A stretch of 48,593 nt of DNA from Opitutaceae bacterium (GTDB lineage: Bacteria > Verrucomicrobiota > Verrucomicrobiia > Opitutales > Opitutaceae), in the NCBI GenBank assembly GCA_016794625.1, contig JAEUGY010000050.1, positions 1 through 48,593 of the forward strand. Direction: 5' to 3'. The translations under genes were made by a program, and so were the position numbers. This document shows, in pieces, positions 41,828 through 48,593 of this stretch. The stretch's first letter is position 1. Each line of letters begins with the position of its first letter. Below the pieces are notes generated by a model. That model was given only the letters and a program-made list of their open reading frames with translations, ran no database searches and had not been told where the DNA came from.

Positions 41828-42394
41828 ATGCGCTCACGAGGCAAGGATGTACCTTCGGACAAGGAACTTACGGGTTCCCTGCTCCTCGCGCACCCATCGC
41901 TGAGAGAACCCACCTTTCGCAAAACGGTGATTTTGCTGTCCTCGCACAGTGATGATGGAGCGATGGGAGTCGTATTGAACCGTCCTCTCGGTCGGACCCT
42001 GGGCAGTCTCAATACAACCTTTGCGCTTGGCCCACTGGATGATGTCCCGGTCTATACGGGCGGACCGGTTCAAGCGGAACAAGTCATCCTGTGTGCCTGG
42101 CAAGTGCAGGCCGGCGAAGACGGGTTCCGGCTGTATTTTGGCATCGATTTGGAAAAGGCGGTCGAACTGCGTGGCCGGGACGGCATGGAGATCCGGGCCT
42201 TTTTGGGGTATTCCGGCTGGAGTGCCGGGCAGCTTGAAAACGAGCTCGAGCACGAGACCTGGGTGGTGGCTCCCGTGGGCTCCGATCTTCTCGACTATGA
42301 TGCGGATGAGCAACTTTGGCGCGGGTTGTTGAGCGCACTTGATCCCGAGTGGAAAATCCTGGCGGATGAGCCGGACGATCCCAGCGCCAATTGA
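41828..42394 (+). CDS. algH: YqgE/AlgH family protein
   Basis: 188 residues matching the DUF179 (AlgH/YqgE) family: [41 protein letters not shown] at the start, [18 protein letters not shown] in the middle, and [50 protein letters not shown] toward the end. Members were linked to alginate and virulence regulation in Pseudomonas but a molecular activity is not firmly established. It overlaps nothing and precedes rpmJ by 67 bases. Confidence 0.93.
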   Translation: MRSRGKDVPSDKELTGSLLLAHPSLREPTFRKTVILLSSHSDDGAMGVVLNRPLGRTLGSLNTTFALGPLDDVPVYTGGPVQAEQVILCAWQVQAGEDGFRLYFGIDLEKAVELRGRDGMEIRAFLGYSGWSAGQLENELEHETWVVAPVGSDLLDYDADEQLWRGLLSALDPEWKILADEPDDPSAN

Positions 42395-42422
42395 TTCGAG
42401 CCGTGAAGTTTGGACAATCGAG

Positions 42423-42451
42423 TTGACAAGCTCGCCGGCAGTCCGTGTTTT
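42423..42451 (+). promoter_or_regulatory. Possible promoter of rpmJ-rpmE
   Basis: Perfect -35 box TTGACA (42423-42428), 17 bases, then TGTTTT (42446-42451), a poor -10. Initiation would fall about 4 bases before the rpmJ ATG, so the message would be nearly leaderless. No Zur-type dyad (GTTATxxxATAAC) was seen. Confidence 0.4.
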
Positions 42452-42461
42452 CGACCTTTTT

Positions 42462-42587
42462 ATGAAAGTCGTTTCCTCTATCAAATCCGCGAAGAAGCGT
42501 CACCCGGCGTGCCAAGTGGTCCGTCGCCGTGGCAAGATCTACGTGATCAACAAGGTCGAGCCTCGCTACAAGGCCCGTCAAGGTTGA
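42462..42587 (+). CDS. rpmJ: 50S ribosomal protein bL36, zinc-free form
   Basis: 41 residues, [41 protein letters not shown] by parts; the pattern [35 protein letters not shown] is the B-type (YkgO-like) bL36. Only one cysteine remains, so the zinc ribbon of the ordinary form (C-x2-C...C-x-H) is absent. It lies directly upstream of rpmE and downstream of a TTGACA box. Too short for usual gene finding but unambiguous by sequence. Confidence 0.96.
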   Translation: MKVVSSIKSAKKRHPACQVVRRRGKIYVINKVEPRYKARQG

Positions 42588-42612
42588 GCGTCCCCTCCTT
42601 TAATCCTGCGCC

Positions 42613-42867
42613 ATGAAACCCGAAGGCCATCCCACGCTCAATCACGTTTGCTTCCTCGACATCGGTACGGGCAAACGCTTCCTCACCAAATCGACCATGA
42701 AGTCTGCCCGCAAAGAGCAGATCGACGGAGTTGAGTACAACATTGTTGTGCGCGACGTCACCATGGACTCCCACCCGGCCTACACCGGTGAGAAGCGCCT
42801 GGTCGACACCGCGGGTCGCGTCGAGAAGTTCACCTCGAAGTTCAAGCGTACGACGGCGAAGAAGTAA
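42613..42867 (+). CDS. rpmE2: 50S ribosomal protein bL31, type B (zinc-free)
   Basis: 84 residues: KPEGHPTLNHVCFLDIGTGKRFLTKSTMKSARKEQIDGVEYNIVVRDVTMDSHPAYTGEKRLVDTAGRVEKFTSKFKRT. The single Cys and missing CxxC pair identify the type B (YkgM-like) form, which does not bind zinc. In many bacteria the B forms of bL31 and bL36 are paired and expressed under zinc shortage to replace the zinc-binding copies. Here the order is rpmJ then rpmE2, 25 bases apart. A strong intrinsic terminator follows. Confidence 0.96.
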   Translation: MKPEGHPTLNHVCFLDIGTGKRFLTKSTMKSARKEQIDGVEYNIVVRDVTMDSHPAYTGEKRLVDTAGRVEKFTSKFKRTTAKK

Positions 42868-42893
42868 GACCGTTCACGCCAGCTTCCCTATCA

Positions 42894-42919
42894 GCCCTCC
42901 CGTCGCGGAGGGCTTTTTT
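42894..42919 (+). terminator. Intrinsic terminator of rpmJ-rpmE2
   Basis: Perfect 7-bp stem GCCCTCC/GGAGGGC with a six-base loop followed by six Ts. It is the clearest Rho-independent terminator in the window. Confidence 0.9.
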
Positions 42920-43000
42920 GTGCCTGCCCGGGTCGACGGCCAACTCGATCGACCCGGTCTTGCCGTTCCTGCAAAGTGGCCCCTTGCTCTGCGCTCCTTT

Positions 43001-43660
43001 ATGCCAACCGAGAACCTACTCCTCATCGACTGTGACAGCACCTTGTCAGCCCTGGAAGGGATTGACGAACTGGGTCGGTTGAAAGGTCCGGAGATATTTC
43101 GTCGCGTCGAAGCCATGACGAACGACGCGATGGAAGGACGTCTCGCGGTGGAGGCGGTGTTTGGACGGCGATTGGAGATCATTCAGCCCCGGGCGGAGGA
43201 CCTGCGCGAAGTGGGGCGGCGCTATCTGGAAACGATCGAGCCGACGGCCGTCGCGATGCTGGACCACGTTCGCCGCGAAGGATGGACGCCCATCATTGTC
43301 AGCGGCGGTTTTCGCGATGCCATCCGGCCGCTCGCAGATCACCTGGGCATTGCCCAGGTCGAAGCGGTCGACCTCAGGTTTGCTCCCGACGGCTCGTACC
43401 TCGACTACGACCGGGACTTTCCGACCACCCGATCCGGAGGAAAGCCGGAGGTGGTCGCCACGCTGCGTCGGCGGCACCAGCCACGCCGCATTGTCATGGT
43501 GGGTGATGGTGTGAGTGACCTGGAAACCAAACCCGTGGTGGATCTCTTCGTGGGCTTCGGCCGCTATGTCCAACGGGCGCGGGTGGCCAAGGAAGCAGAC
43601 CATATGATCTCCTCTCTGGCCGAACTTCCGCCGTTGCTTGCCCGACGGGATCGCTCCTGA
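43001..43660 (+). CDS. serB: HAD-family phosphoserine phosphatase-like enzyme
   Basis: 219 residues of HAD class IB. Motif I is LLLIDCDSTLSALEGIDEL with nucleophile D10 and acid D12, motif II is IVSGGFRDAI, and motif III/IV is IVMVGDGVSDLETK. The EGIDELGRLKGPEI...MTNDAMEG... region is the SerB-type cap, favouring phosphoserine phosphatase, the last step of serine synthesis. ATG 43001 matches the family; no clear Shine-Dalgarno sequence. It is expressed beyond the terminator of the ribosomal genes and leads into the antiporter gene 14 bases later. Confidence 0.85.
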   Translation: MPTENLLLIDCDSTLSALEGIDELGRLKGPEIFRRVEAMTNDAMEGRLAVEAVFGRRLEIIQPRAEDLREVGRRYLETIEPTAVAMLDHVRREGWTPIIVSGGFRDAIRPLADHLGIAQVEAVDLRFAPDGSYLDYDRDFPTTRSGGKPEVVATLRRRHQPRRIVMVGDGVSDLETKPVVDLFVGFGRYVQRARVAKEADHMISSLAELPPLLARRDRS

Positions 43661-43674
43661 CTCCAGCCCAACCT

Positions 43675-45240
43675 ATGCCGCCTCGAACCTTCTCTGTTCT
43701 CTTCTGGGTGATGCTCGTGTGCGCGTGGCTCAACCCGGCGCAGCTTCTGGGTGCATCGACCGGGTCCGGTCAGGGCAAAGCCGAGGGATCTGCTTTCCCG
43801 GTGCCCATCGAGTCCTACGTGGCGGAGGAGAAGAACGCGACGCTGGGCGAGATTCTCCGCCACCGTGTCGAGGTCGAGCCGTTCAACGCCGTGGCGACGC
43901 TCATTTTTTTCTGCGCCATCCTGCACACGTTTCTTTCGCCCCGGATTCAACGCTGGGCGCACCATGCCAAGGAGCAGCATGAAGAGCGGCTGAGGCGTCA
44001 CCGAGCTCAAGACAAGCCCGCCGCCGGCCCAGGGAAGGAGCCTGTGAGTTTCAAGGCGGAGGTGCTACATTTTGTGGGTGAGATCGAGGCGATCTTCGGA
44101 ATCTGGGTCATCCCACTGATTGCCGCCATCGCGTTGATGGAAAGCTGGCACACCGCGGAGGAATACCTGAGCCACGGGGTGAACTACACCGAGCCCATCT
44201 TTGTTGTGGTCATCATGGCCGTCGCCGCCAGCCGGCCGGTGGTTCGCCTGTCGGAGAACATGCTGGGCAAGATTGCCTCTCTGGGCGGAGGCAGCCCGGC
44301 TGCCTGGTGGCTGACCATCCTCACAGTCGGGCCCGTGCTGGGGTCATTCATCACCGAGCCCGCGGCCATGACGATTTCGGCGCTGCTGCTGCTGGAGAAT
44401 TTTTACCGCTTCAACCCAAGCGCGCGGCTGCGCTACGCCACCCTTGGGCTTCTCTTTGTCAACGTCTCGGTCGGAGGCACGCTCACGCATTTCGCCGCCC
44501 CACCGGTGCTGATGGTGGCGGGAAAGTGGGGCTGGGGACTCGGCTTCATGATGAGCGAGTTCGGTTGGAAGGCGGTCCTCGGCATTCTCGTGGCGAATTT
44601 CCTGTACTTCGCGGTGTTTCGGGGAGAGCTGCGCCGACTTGGGGCAACGAACGGACATCCGGATGAAATCGAGATTGAGGAAGGCCATTGGGCCAACCGC
44701 CGGGACCGCATTCCGGGCTGGATCACCGCGGTGCACGTACTGGCCCTGTTCTGGACGGTATTCACCGCTCACTACACCGCCTTGTACCTCGGCGGTTTCC
44801 TGGTGTTCATCGCCTTCACGCAGGCGACCAGCCATCACCAGAACCCCATCCAGCTCCGGGGACCAATCCTGGTTGGTTTCTTCCTCGCGGGGCTGGTCAT
44901 CCACGGCACCCTTCAGCAATGGTGGATCGCTCCGCTGCTCAGCAGCCTCTCCGCGCTGCCGCTCATGCTCGGGTCCGTGGTCCTGACCGCCTTCAATGAC
45001 AATGCGGCGATCACCTACCTGGCCTCCCTGGTGCCGGGGTTCTCACCCGAGATGAAGTACGCGGTCGTGGCGGGAGCGGTGACGGGAGGCGGTTTGACCG
45101 TGATCGCGAATGCCCCCAATCCGGCCGGACAGTCCATCCTCGCACGCTGTTTCCCCGGGGGCATCCTCCCGCTGAACCTCTTTCTCGCCGCACTCGTGCC
45201 CACGATCATCATGGGGCTTGCCTTCCTCTTGCTGCCCTGA
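43675..45240 (+). CDS. Predicted Na+/H+ antiporter (PF07399-like)
   Basis: 521 residues with a signal-like N-terminus (LFWVMLVCAWLNPAQLLGAS), a soluble loop up to about residue 120 and about ten membrane segments. LTILTVGPVLGSFITEPAAMTISALLLLENFY, VGGTLTHFAAPPVLMVAGKWGWGLGFMM and LGSVVLTAFNDNAAITYLASLVPG are the recognised blocks of this ion-transporter family (conserved Ser/Thr/Glu-Pro and NDN residues in discontinuous helices). GGLTVIANAPNPAGQSIL occurs near the end. It stands 14 bases after serB-like and 156 bases before mrpA, in a region otherwise devoted to cation/proton exchange. Confidence 0.85.
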   Translation: MPPRTFSVLFWVMLVCAWLNPAQLLGASTGSGQGKAEGSAFPVPIESYVAEEKNATLGEILRHRVEVEPFNAVATLIFFCAILHTFLSPRIQRWAHHAKEQHEERLRRHRAQDKPAAGPGKEPVSFKAEVLHFVGEIEAIFGIWVIPLIAAIALMESWHTAEEYLSHGVNYTEPIFVVVIMAVAASRPVVRLSENMLGKIASLGGGSPAAWWLTILTVGPVLGSFITEPAAMTISALLLLENFYRFNPSARLRYATLGLLFVNVSVGGTLTHFAAPPVLMVAGKWGWGLGFMMSEFGWKAVLGILVANFLYFAVFRGELRRLGATNGHPDEIEIEEGHWANRRDRIPGWITAVHVLALFWTVFTAHYTALYLGGFLVFIAFTQATSHHQNPIQLRGPILVGFFLAGLVIHGTLQQWWIAPLLSSLSALPLMLGSVVLTAFNDNAAITYLASLVPGFSPEMKYAVVAGAVTGGGLTVIANAPNPAGQSILARCFPGGILPLNLFLAALVPTIIMGLAFLLLP

Positions 45241-45253
45241 GCGCGGCGGAAGG

Positions 45254-45291
45254 TCGGAGGTTGGAAAGTGCTCCGGGACTTTCCACCCGAC
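45254..45291 (+). terminator. Long hairpin between antiporter and mrpA
   Basis: TGGAAAGT and ACTTTCCA form an 8-bp perfect stem (45262-45269 with 45278-45285) that extends with mismatches on both sides. No T-run follows, so it is at most a Rho-assisted terminator or a message-stabilising fold. Confidence 0.3.
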
Positions 45292-45396
45292 ATCGGGCGG
45301 TTGGCATTGACAGAATGCCGAACCGGCAAAAGGTGACGCGGCTCGAGCCGGCGTAGGGTTTGCGTGCCGGCGTGGGCGTTTTGCCGGCTGTTTTCC

Positions 45397-47838
45397 ATGC
45401 TGCTGCTACTGGCCATTCTCATTCCCTTTCTTTTCGTCCCCCTGCTCTGGATCGCCGGGACGAAACTGGGCGCGCGCGTCGGTTGGCTGGCGGTCTGCGC
45501 TCCGGTCGCTTCCACTGCTCTGTTGGTGTTGACGCTGCTCAATGCGGCCCCGGGAGAACGGGTGGTGTGGGAGTGGGACTGGATTCCCTCGCTCGGCCTG
45601 AACCTGGTCTTCCTCGTCGATGGCCTCTCCTTGTTTTTTGGGCTGGTGGTGAGTGGCATGGGCGTGCTGGTGGTCATCTATTCCGCGGGTTATTTGGATG
45701 ATCACTACGCCTTCCATGGACGCTTTTACGCCTACCTTGCGCTCTTCATGGGTGCGATGCTCGGCACGGTGTTCGCCGGCAATCTCCTGCTCATGTTTGT
45801 GTTCTGGGAACTGACGGGGATCGCCTCGTTTCTCCTGATCGGATTCCTCCATACGGACGCGGAATCGCGCTCCGGGGCGAGGATGGCTCTGTTGGTGACC
45901 GGTTCGACGGGTCTCGCGATGCTGGCCGGGATCGTGATTCTCGGGCTGGCCGCCGGTACCCACGACTTGAAGGCGTTGCTGGAACAGCCAATGAATGCGG
46001 ACGGCCGGGAGAAGCTCAATCTCGCGTTCGTGCTGATGGCGGTGGGAGCGTTCGGCAAGTCCGCCCAGTTTCCATTCCACTTCTGGTTGCCGAATGCGAT
46101 GCGCGCGCCGACTCCAGTGAGCGCGTACCTGCACTCTGCCACCATGGTGAAGCTGGGTGTGTTTCTCGTCGCCCGGATCTTTCCTATTTTTAGTGAGGCG
46201 GGTCTCTGGTCTCCGCTGCTCATGGCGGTGAGTTTTGGTACCATGCTGCTGGGCGCGCTGCTGGCGCTGTTGTCCCATGATCTTAAGGCGGTCCTGGCCT
46301 ACTCCACGGTCAGCCAACTCGGCTTTCTGATTGGATTCTACGGGATGAGCCCGTCTTCGGGTGCCCAATCCGACCTCCTCCACATCATCAATCACGTCTT
46401 TTACAAGGGCTGTCTCTTCATGGTGGTCGGCATTATCGACCATTCGGCGGGCACGCGGGATCTCCGCCATCTCGGAGGTCTGGGCGCACGACTCCCGATG
46501 CTGGCGGTGATTACCGCCATCGCCGCCGCCGCCATGGCGGGTCTGCCGGGCACCACCGGGTTTATCAGCAAGGAATACATGCTCAAAGCCAAGTTTGACT
46601 ACTGGGGCGATGGGGACTTCGCGGCTTGGTACCCGTTGGTGATGGTGACGCTGGCTTCGGTGCTGAAAGTGGCGTTCTCCCTCCGGATTGTCTGGGGTGT
46701 GTTTGGCGGTCGGGCGCGCCCCGAGGTGCTGGCTGATCTTCACCGGCCGGGCTGGAACCTGCTCTTCGCTCCCGCGCTGCTCGCCGCCGCCTGTGTCGTC
46801 TTCGGGCTCTTTCCCGGATTGCTAGGACAGGGGCTCACTCATTTCTGGACCCCGTTGCTGCATGCCCAAGTCCAGCCCGAGCTGTATCTCTGGCATGGGA
46901 TCACCCGCGAGTTCCTGTTGAGTCTTGCCATCGTCGTTGCCGGAACCGGATTGTATGCGGTGCTGGCCGGTGCGCGCGTGAATGCTTTACGCATTCCCCG
47001 GGTGCTGGCCTTCGACCGCCTTTTCGAGTCAGGGGTCGAAGCTTTTCCCCTGCTGGCGAAGCGCATCACCGCCGCGTTGCGATCTGATCGACCGTTCGAC
47101 GCCCCCGCCATCGTCCTGTGCACCTTCCTGCTCGTGGTGGGAGGTTTTCTGGCGTCGATCGGACCGGCCTCGCTTCTACCGACCCAGGTCAACTGGGAGG
47201 AGATCGATCCGCTGCGGGCCTTTTGCGTGGGACTGATCGCGATCGCCGTGGTTCTCGTTGTGGTGCTCCCGCGCTGGACCGGACAGCTGATCGCACTCTC
47301 CATCGTGGGGTTCCTGGTCACCTTCTACTACGTCCTGTTCCGCGCGCCGGATCTCGCGATGACGCAGATCCTTGTCGAGGCGGCCACACTGCTTCTTGTT
47401 CTTCTCTTACTCGCTCGTTTCCCGCGGGCGGCAGAGATCGGCGAGGCCAACGACACGCGCGTGCGCTCCTGGCGGGGTGCACTCGGGATTCTTGTGGCCG
47501 CGGGCATGGGTATCGTCATGACACTCGTCACGGTGGCCGCCCTGAACCCCCGAAGTGCCGCGCCCGCGGGTGACTACTACCTGAAGTCCACGGTACCGCT
47601 TGCGCATGGTACCAATGCGGTCAATACCATCCTCGTGGACTTTCGCGGTTTTGATACCCTGCTGGAGGTCACGGTGCTGCTGATAGCGACCCTGGGCGCC
47701 GTCGGCCTGCTCATGCGCTACCGCCGGTCGGCTTCCGAGTACGCCGCCGGTCCGATGGGACCTGCCGGCTCCGGCATCGAGCTGGAGGATCCGACGGAGT
47801 CCAAACCCGATGAGAAAGGACCGAATGAAAGCCGGTGA
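45397..47838 (+). CDS. mrpA: Mrp-type Na+/H+ antiporter subunit A (with MbhD/E-like C-terminus)
   Basis: 813 residues, about twenty membrane helices. Residues 1-500 are the NuoL/ND5-like proton channel module: LNLVFLVDGLSLFFGLVVSGMGVLVVIYSAGYLDDH, FVFWELTGIASFLLIGF, KSAQFPFHFWLPNAMRAPTPVSAYLHSATMVKLGVFLVAR with the proton-path Lys/Glu/His, and GLPGTTGFISKEYMLKA. Residues about 610-790 carry the C-terminal antiporter part (FYYVLFRAPDLAMTQILVEAATLLLVLLLLARFPR and NTILVDFRGFDTLLEVTVLLIATLGAVGLL), the latter being MbhE-like. ATG 45397 is chosen; GTG 45364 is also in frame. mrpB overlaps its end by 14 bases. Confidence 0.95.
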   Translation: MLLLLAILIPFLFVPLLWIAGTKLGARVGWLAVCAPVASTALLVLTLLNAAPGERVVWEWDWIPSLGLNLVFLVDGLSLFFGLVVSGMGVLVVIYSAGYLDDHYAFHGRFYAYLALFMGAMLGTVFAGNLLLMFVFWELTGIASFLLIGFLHTDAESRSGARMALLVTGSTGLAMLAGIVILGLAAGTHDLKALLEQPMNADGREKLNLAFVLMAVGAFGKSAQFPFHFWLPNAMRAPTPVSAYLHSATMVKLGVFLVARIFPIFSEAGLWSPLLMAVSFGTMLLGALLALLSHDLKAVLAYSTVSQLGFLIGFYGMSPSSGAQSDLLHIINHVFYKGCLFMVVGIIDHSAGTRDLRHLGGLGARLPMLAVITAIAAAAMAGLPGTTGFISKEYMLKAKFDYWGDGDFAAWYPLVMVTLASVLKVAFSLRIVWGVFGGRARPEVLADLHRPGWNLLFAPALLAAACVVFGLFPGLLGQGLTHFWTPLLHAQVQPELYLWHGITREFLLSLAIVVAGTGLYAVLAGARVNALRIPRVLAFDRLFESGVEAFPLLAKRITAALRSDRPFDAPAIVLCTFLLVVGGFLASIGPASLLPTQVNWEEIDPLRAFCVGLIAIAVVLVVVLPRWTGQLIALSIVGFLVTFYYVLFRAPDLAMTQILVEAATLLLVLLLLARFPRAAEIGEANDTRVRSWRGALGILVAAGMGIVMTLVTVAALNPRSAAPAGDYYLKSTVPLAHGTNAVNTILVDFRGFDTLLEVTVLLIATLGAVGLLMRYRRSASEYAAGPMGPAGSGIELEDPTESKPDEKGPNESR

Positions 47839-48364
47839 TTCCTACATTCTACGGTCCGTGGCCACGCTTCTCTTCTTCGTGGTCAATGTGTTCGCTTTGT
47901 ATCTCCTGCTCCGGGGTCACAATCTTCCCGGTGGCGGATTCATCGGAGGACTCGGCTGCGCCTTGTCATTCATCCTGCTGATGCTGGCGTTCGGGGTTGA
48001 AGCGGCCGAGCGGATTCTGCGCGTGGACCCGGTGAGAATAGCGGTCGCCGGTGTGTCCCTGGCGTTGCTTTCGTCACTCCTGCCGGTGTTTTGGTCGGCG
48101 CCGTTTCTCCGTCAATACAATGGCAAGCTGACCCAGGTACCGTTGTTGGGTGACGTTGCCGTGGGTACGCCCCTCGTCTTCGACGTGGGTGTGTTTCTCG
48201 TGGTGGTTGGTGTCACGACCAAACTGATCTTTGTGCTGGCGCGTTCGGTTGGCGGACTCACCGGACTATCGCTCGGAGAACGGTCCCGGTATGCCGGCCC
48301 CCTCGAAACGCCGATCGAGCATGGGGAAGCCCGGCCACGAACTGACGGGGAGGCGAAGCCATGA
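47825..48364 (+). CDS. mrpB: Mrp antiporter subunit B
   Basis: 179 residues, four helices. The MnhB/MrpB domain is clear: SYILRSVATLLFFVVNVFALYLLLRGHNLPGGGFIGGLGCALSFIL, followed by DVGVFLVVVGVTTKLIFVLAR. The LRGHNxPGGGFIGG loop is the family signature. ATG 47825 is favoured over ATG 47810 because AAAGGA precedes it by four bases. It overlaps mrpA by 14 bases and mrpC by four (ATGA), so translation is coupled through the operon. Confidence 0.95.
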   Translation: MKAGDSYILRSVATLLFFVVNVFALYLLLRGHNLPGGGFIGGLGCALSFILLMLAFGVEAAERILRVDPVRIAVAGVSLALLSSLLPVFWSAPFLRQYNGKLTQVPLLGDVAVGTPLVFDVGVFLVVVGVTTKLIFVLARSVGGLTGLSLGERSRYAGPLETPIEHGEARPRTDGEAKP

Positions 48365-48593
48365 TCTGGGAAACGGCAATTCTGGTGGGACTGCTCTTTG
48401 GATTCGGCACCTGGCTGGTGTTACAGGGAAGCTTTGTTCGAATCTTGTTTGGATTCATCCTGCTCTCCAATGCGGCGAATCTCCTCGTGCTGGCCATGTC
48501 GGGTCATCCGGGGCGGAAGGACGCGCCCGTGCTTGTGCACGCGGCGGTGCAGCCCGTGGATCCTCTGCCACAGGCGCTGATTCTCACGGCGAT
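48361..48593 (+). CDS. mrpC: Mrp antiporter subunit C, 3' truncated
   Basis: NuoK-like subunit; 77 residues visible before the window ends. IWETAILVGLLFGFGTWLVLQGSFVRILFGFILLSNAANLLVLAMSG and the DPLPQALILTA just before the end are typical of MrpC/MnhC, which has three helices and about 110 residues. The start ATG lies inside the mrpB stop (ATGA). The rest of the operon (mrpD-G) should follow outside the window. Confidence 0.93.
   Translation, partial: MIWETAILVGLLFGFGTWLVLQGSFVRILFGFILLSNAANLLVLAMSGHPGRKDAPVLVHAAVQPVDPLPQALILTA

Noticed and set aside
1-48593. CRISPR array, insertion sequence, prophage or plasmid origin
   Set aside because: No regularly spaced repeats, no transposase, integrase, phage structural or replication gene is visible in either strand.

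Overview
The window is 48.6 kb of GC-rich bacterial chromosome with dense gene content, many tail-to-tail and head-to-head gene pairs, and few strong Shine-Dalgarno sequences. Gene content (PL11 rhamnogalacturonan lyase, DUF1080 sugar hydrolase, GntR regulator with a LacI-type sensor, DUF1302/DUF1329/YCF48/MMPL quartet, cobA-hemD fusion, Mrp antiporter) suggests a Gram-negative, polysaccharide-degrading Verrucomicrobiota, possibly of the Opitutaceae. That assignment is inference from gene families; no 16S or marker phylogeny was possible.

Region 1 (1-3.2 kb) is accessory in character: a truncated metallo-beta-lactamase-fold gene, a GNAT acetyltransferase, an AbrB/Doc toxin-antitoxin pair that abuts a decayed cytochrome c fragment, tRNA-His, and seven REP-like palindromes of two related designs that occur nowhere else I could see in the window.

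Region 2 (3.2-17 kb) is carbohydrate related: a secreted rhamnogalacturonan lyase with two tandem C-terminal repeat domains, a two-membrane-segment protein of unknown family, the KtrAB potassium uptake system, and a regulator (GntR HTH plus LacI-like sensor). The regulator is divergent from a tight seven-kilobase set: DHDPS/NAL-family aldolase, SDR dehydrogenase, AstE/AspA-like deacylase, aldose-epimerase-like protein, threonine-synthase-like PLP enzyme and secreted double DUF1080 protein. This set looks like an uncharacterised catabolic route.

Region 3 (17-28.8 kb) is mostly housekeeping: dinG-like helicase, P1B-4 metal ATPase, L,D-transpeptidase, asd, tRNA-Val, ilvH, ilvC, hemC, cobA-hemD fusion and a DegT-family aminotransferase.

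Region 4 (28.8-35.5 kb) is a four-gene minus-strand operon encoding an outer-membrane DUF1302 protein, periplasmic DUF1329 and YCF48-like proteins, and an inner-membrane MMPL/RND exporter, apparently one envelope-spanning lipid or hydrophobic-compound trafficking machine.

Region 5 (35.6-43.7 kb) has uvrA, pgsA-pgpA, aroQ, a Nif3-family gene, dCMP deaminase, an AlgH/YqgE protein, the zinc-free ribosomal proteins bL36 and bL31 with a clear terminator, and a serB-like phosphatase. Region 6 (43.7 kb to the end) is cation homeostasis: a predicted Na+/H+ antiporter followed by mrpA, mrpB and the start of mrpC.
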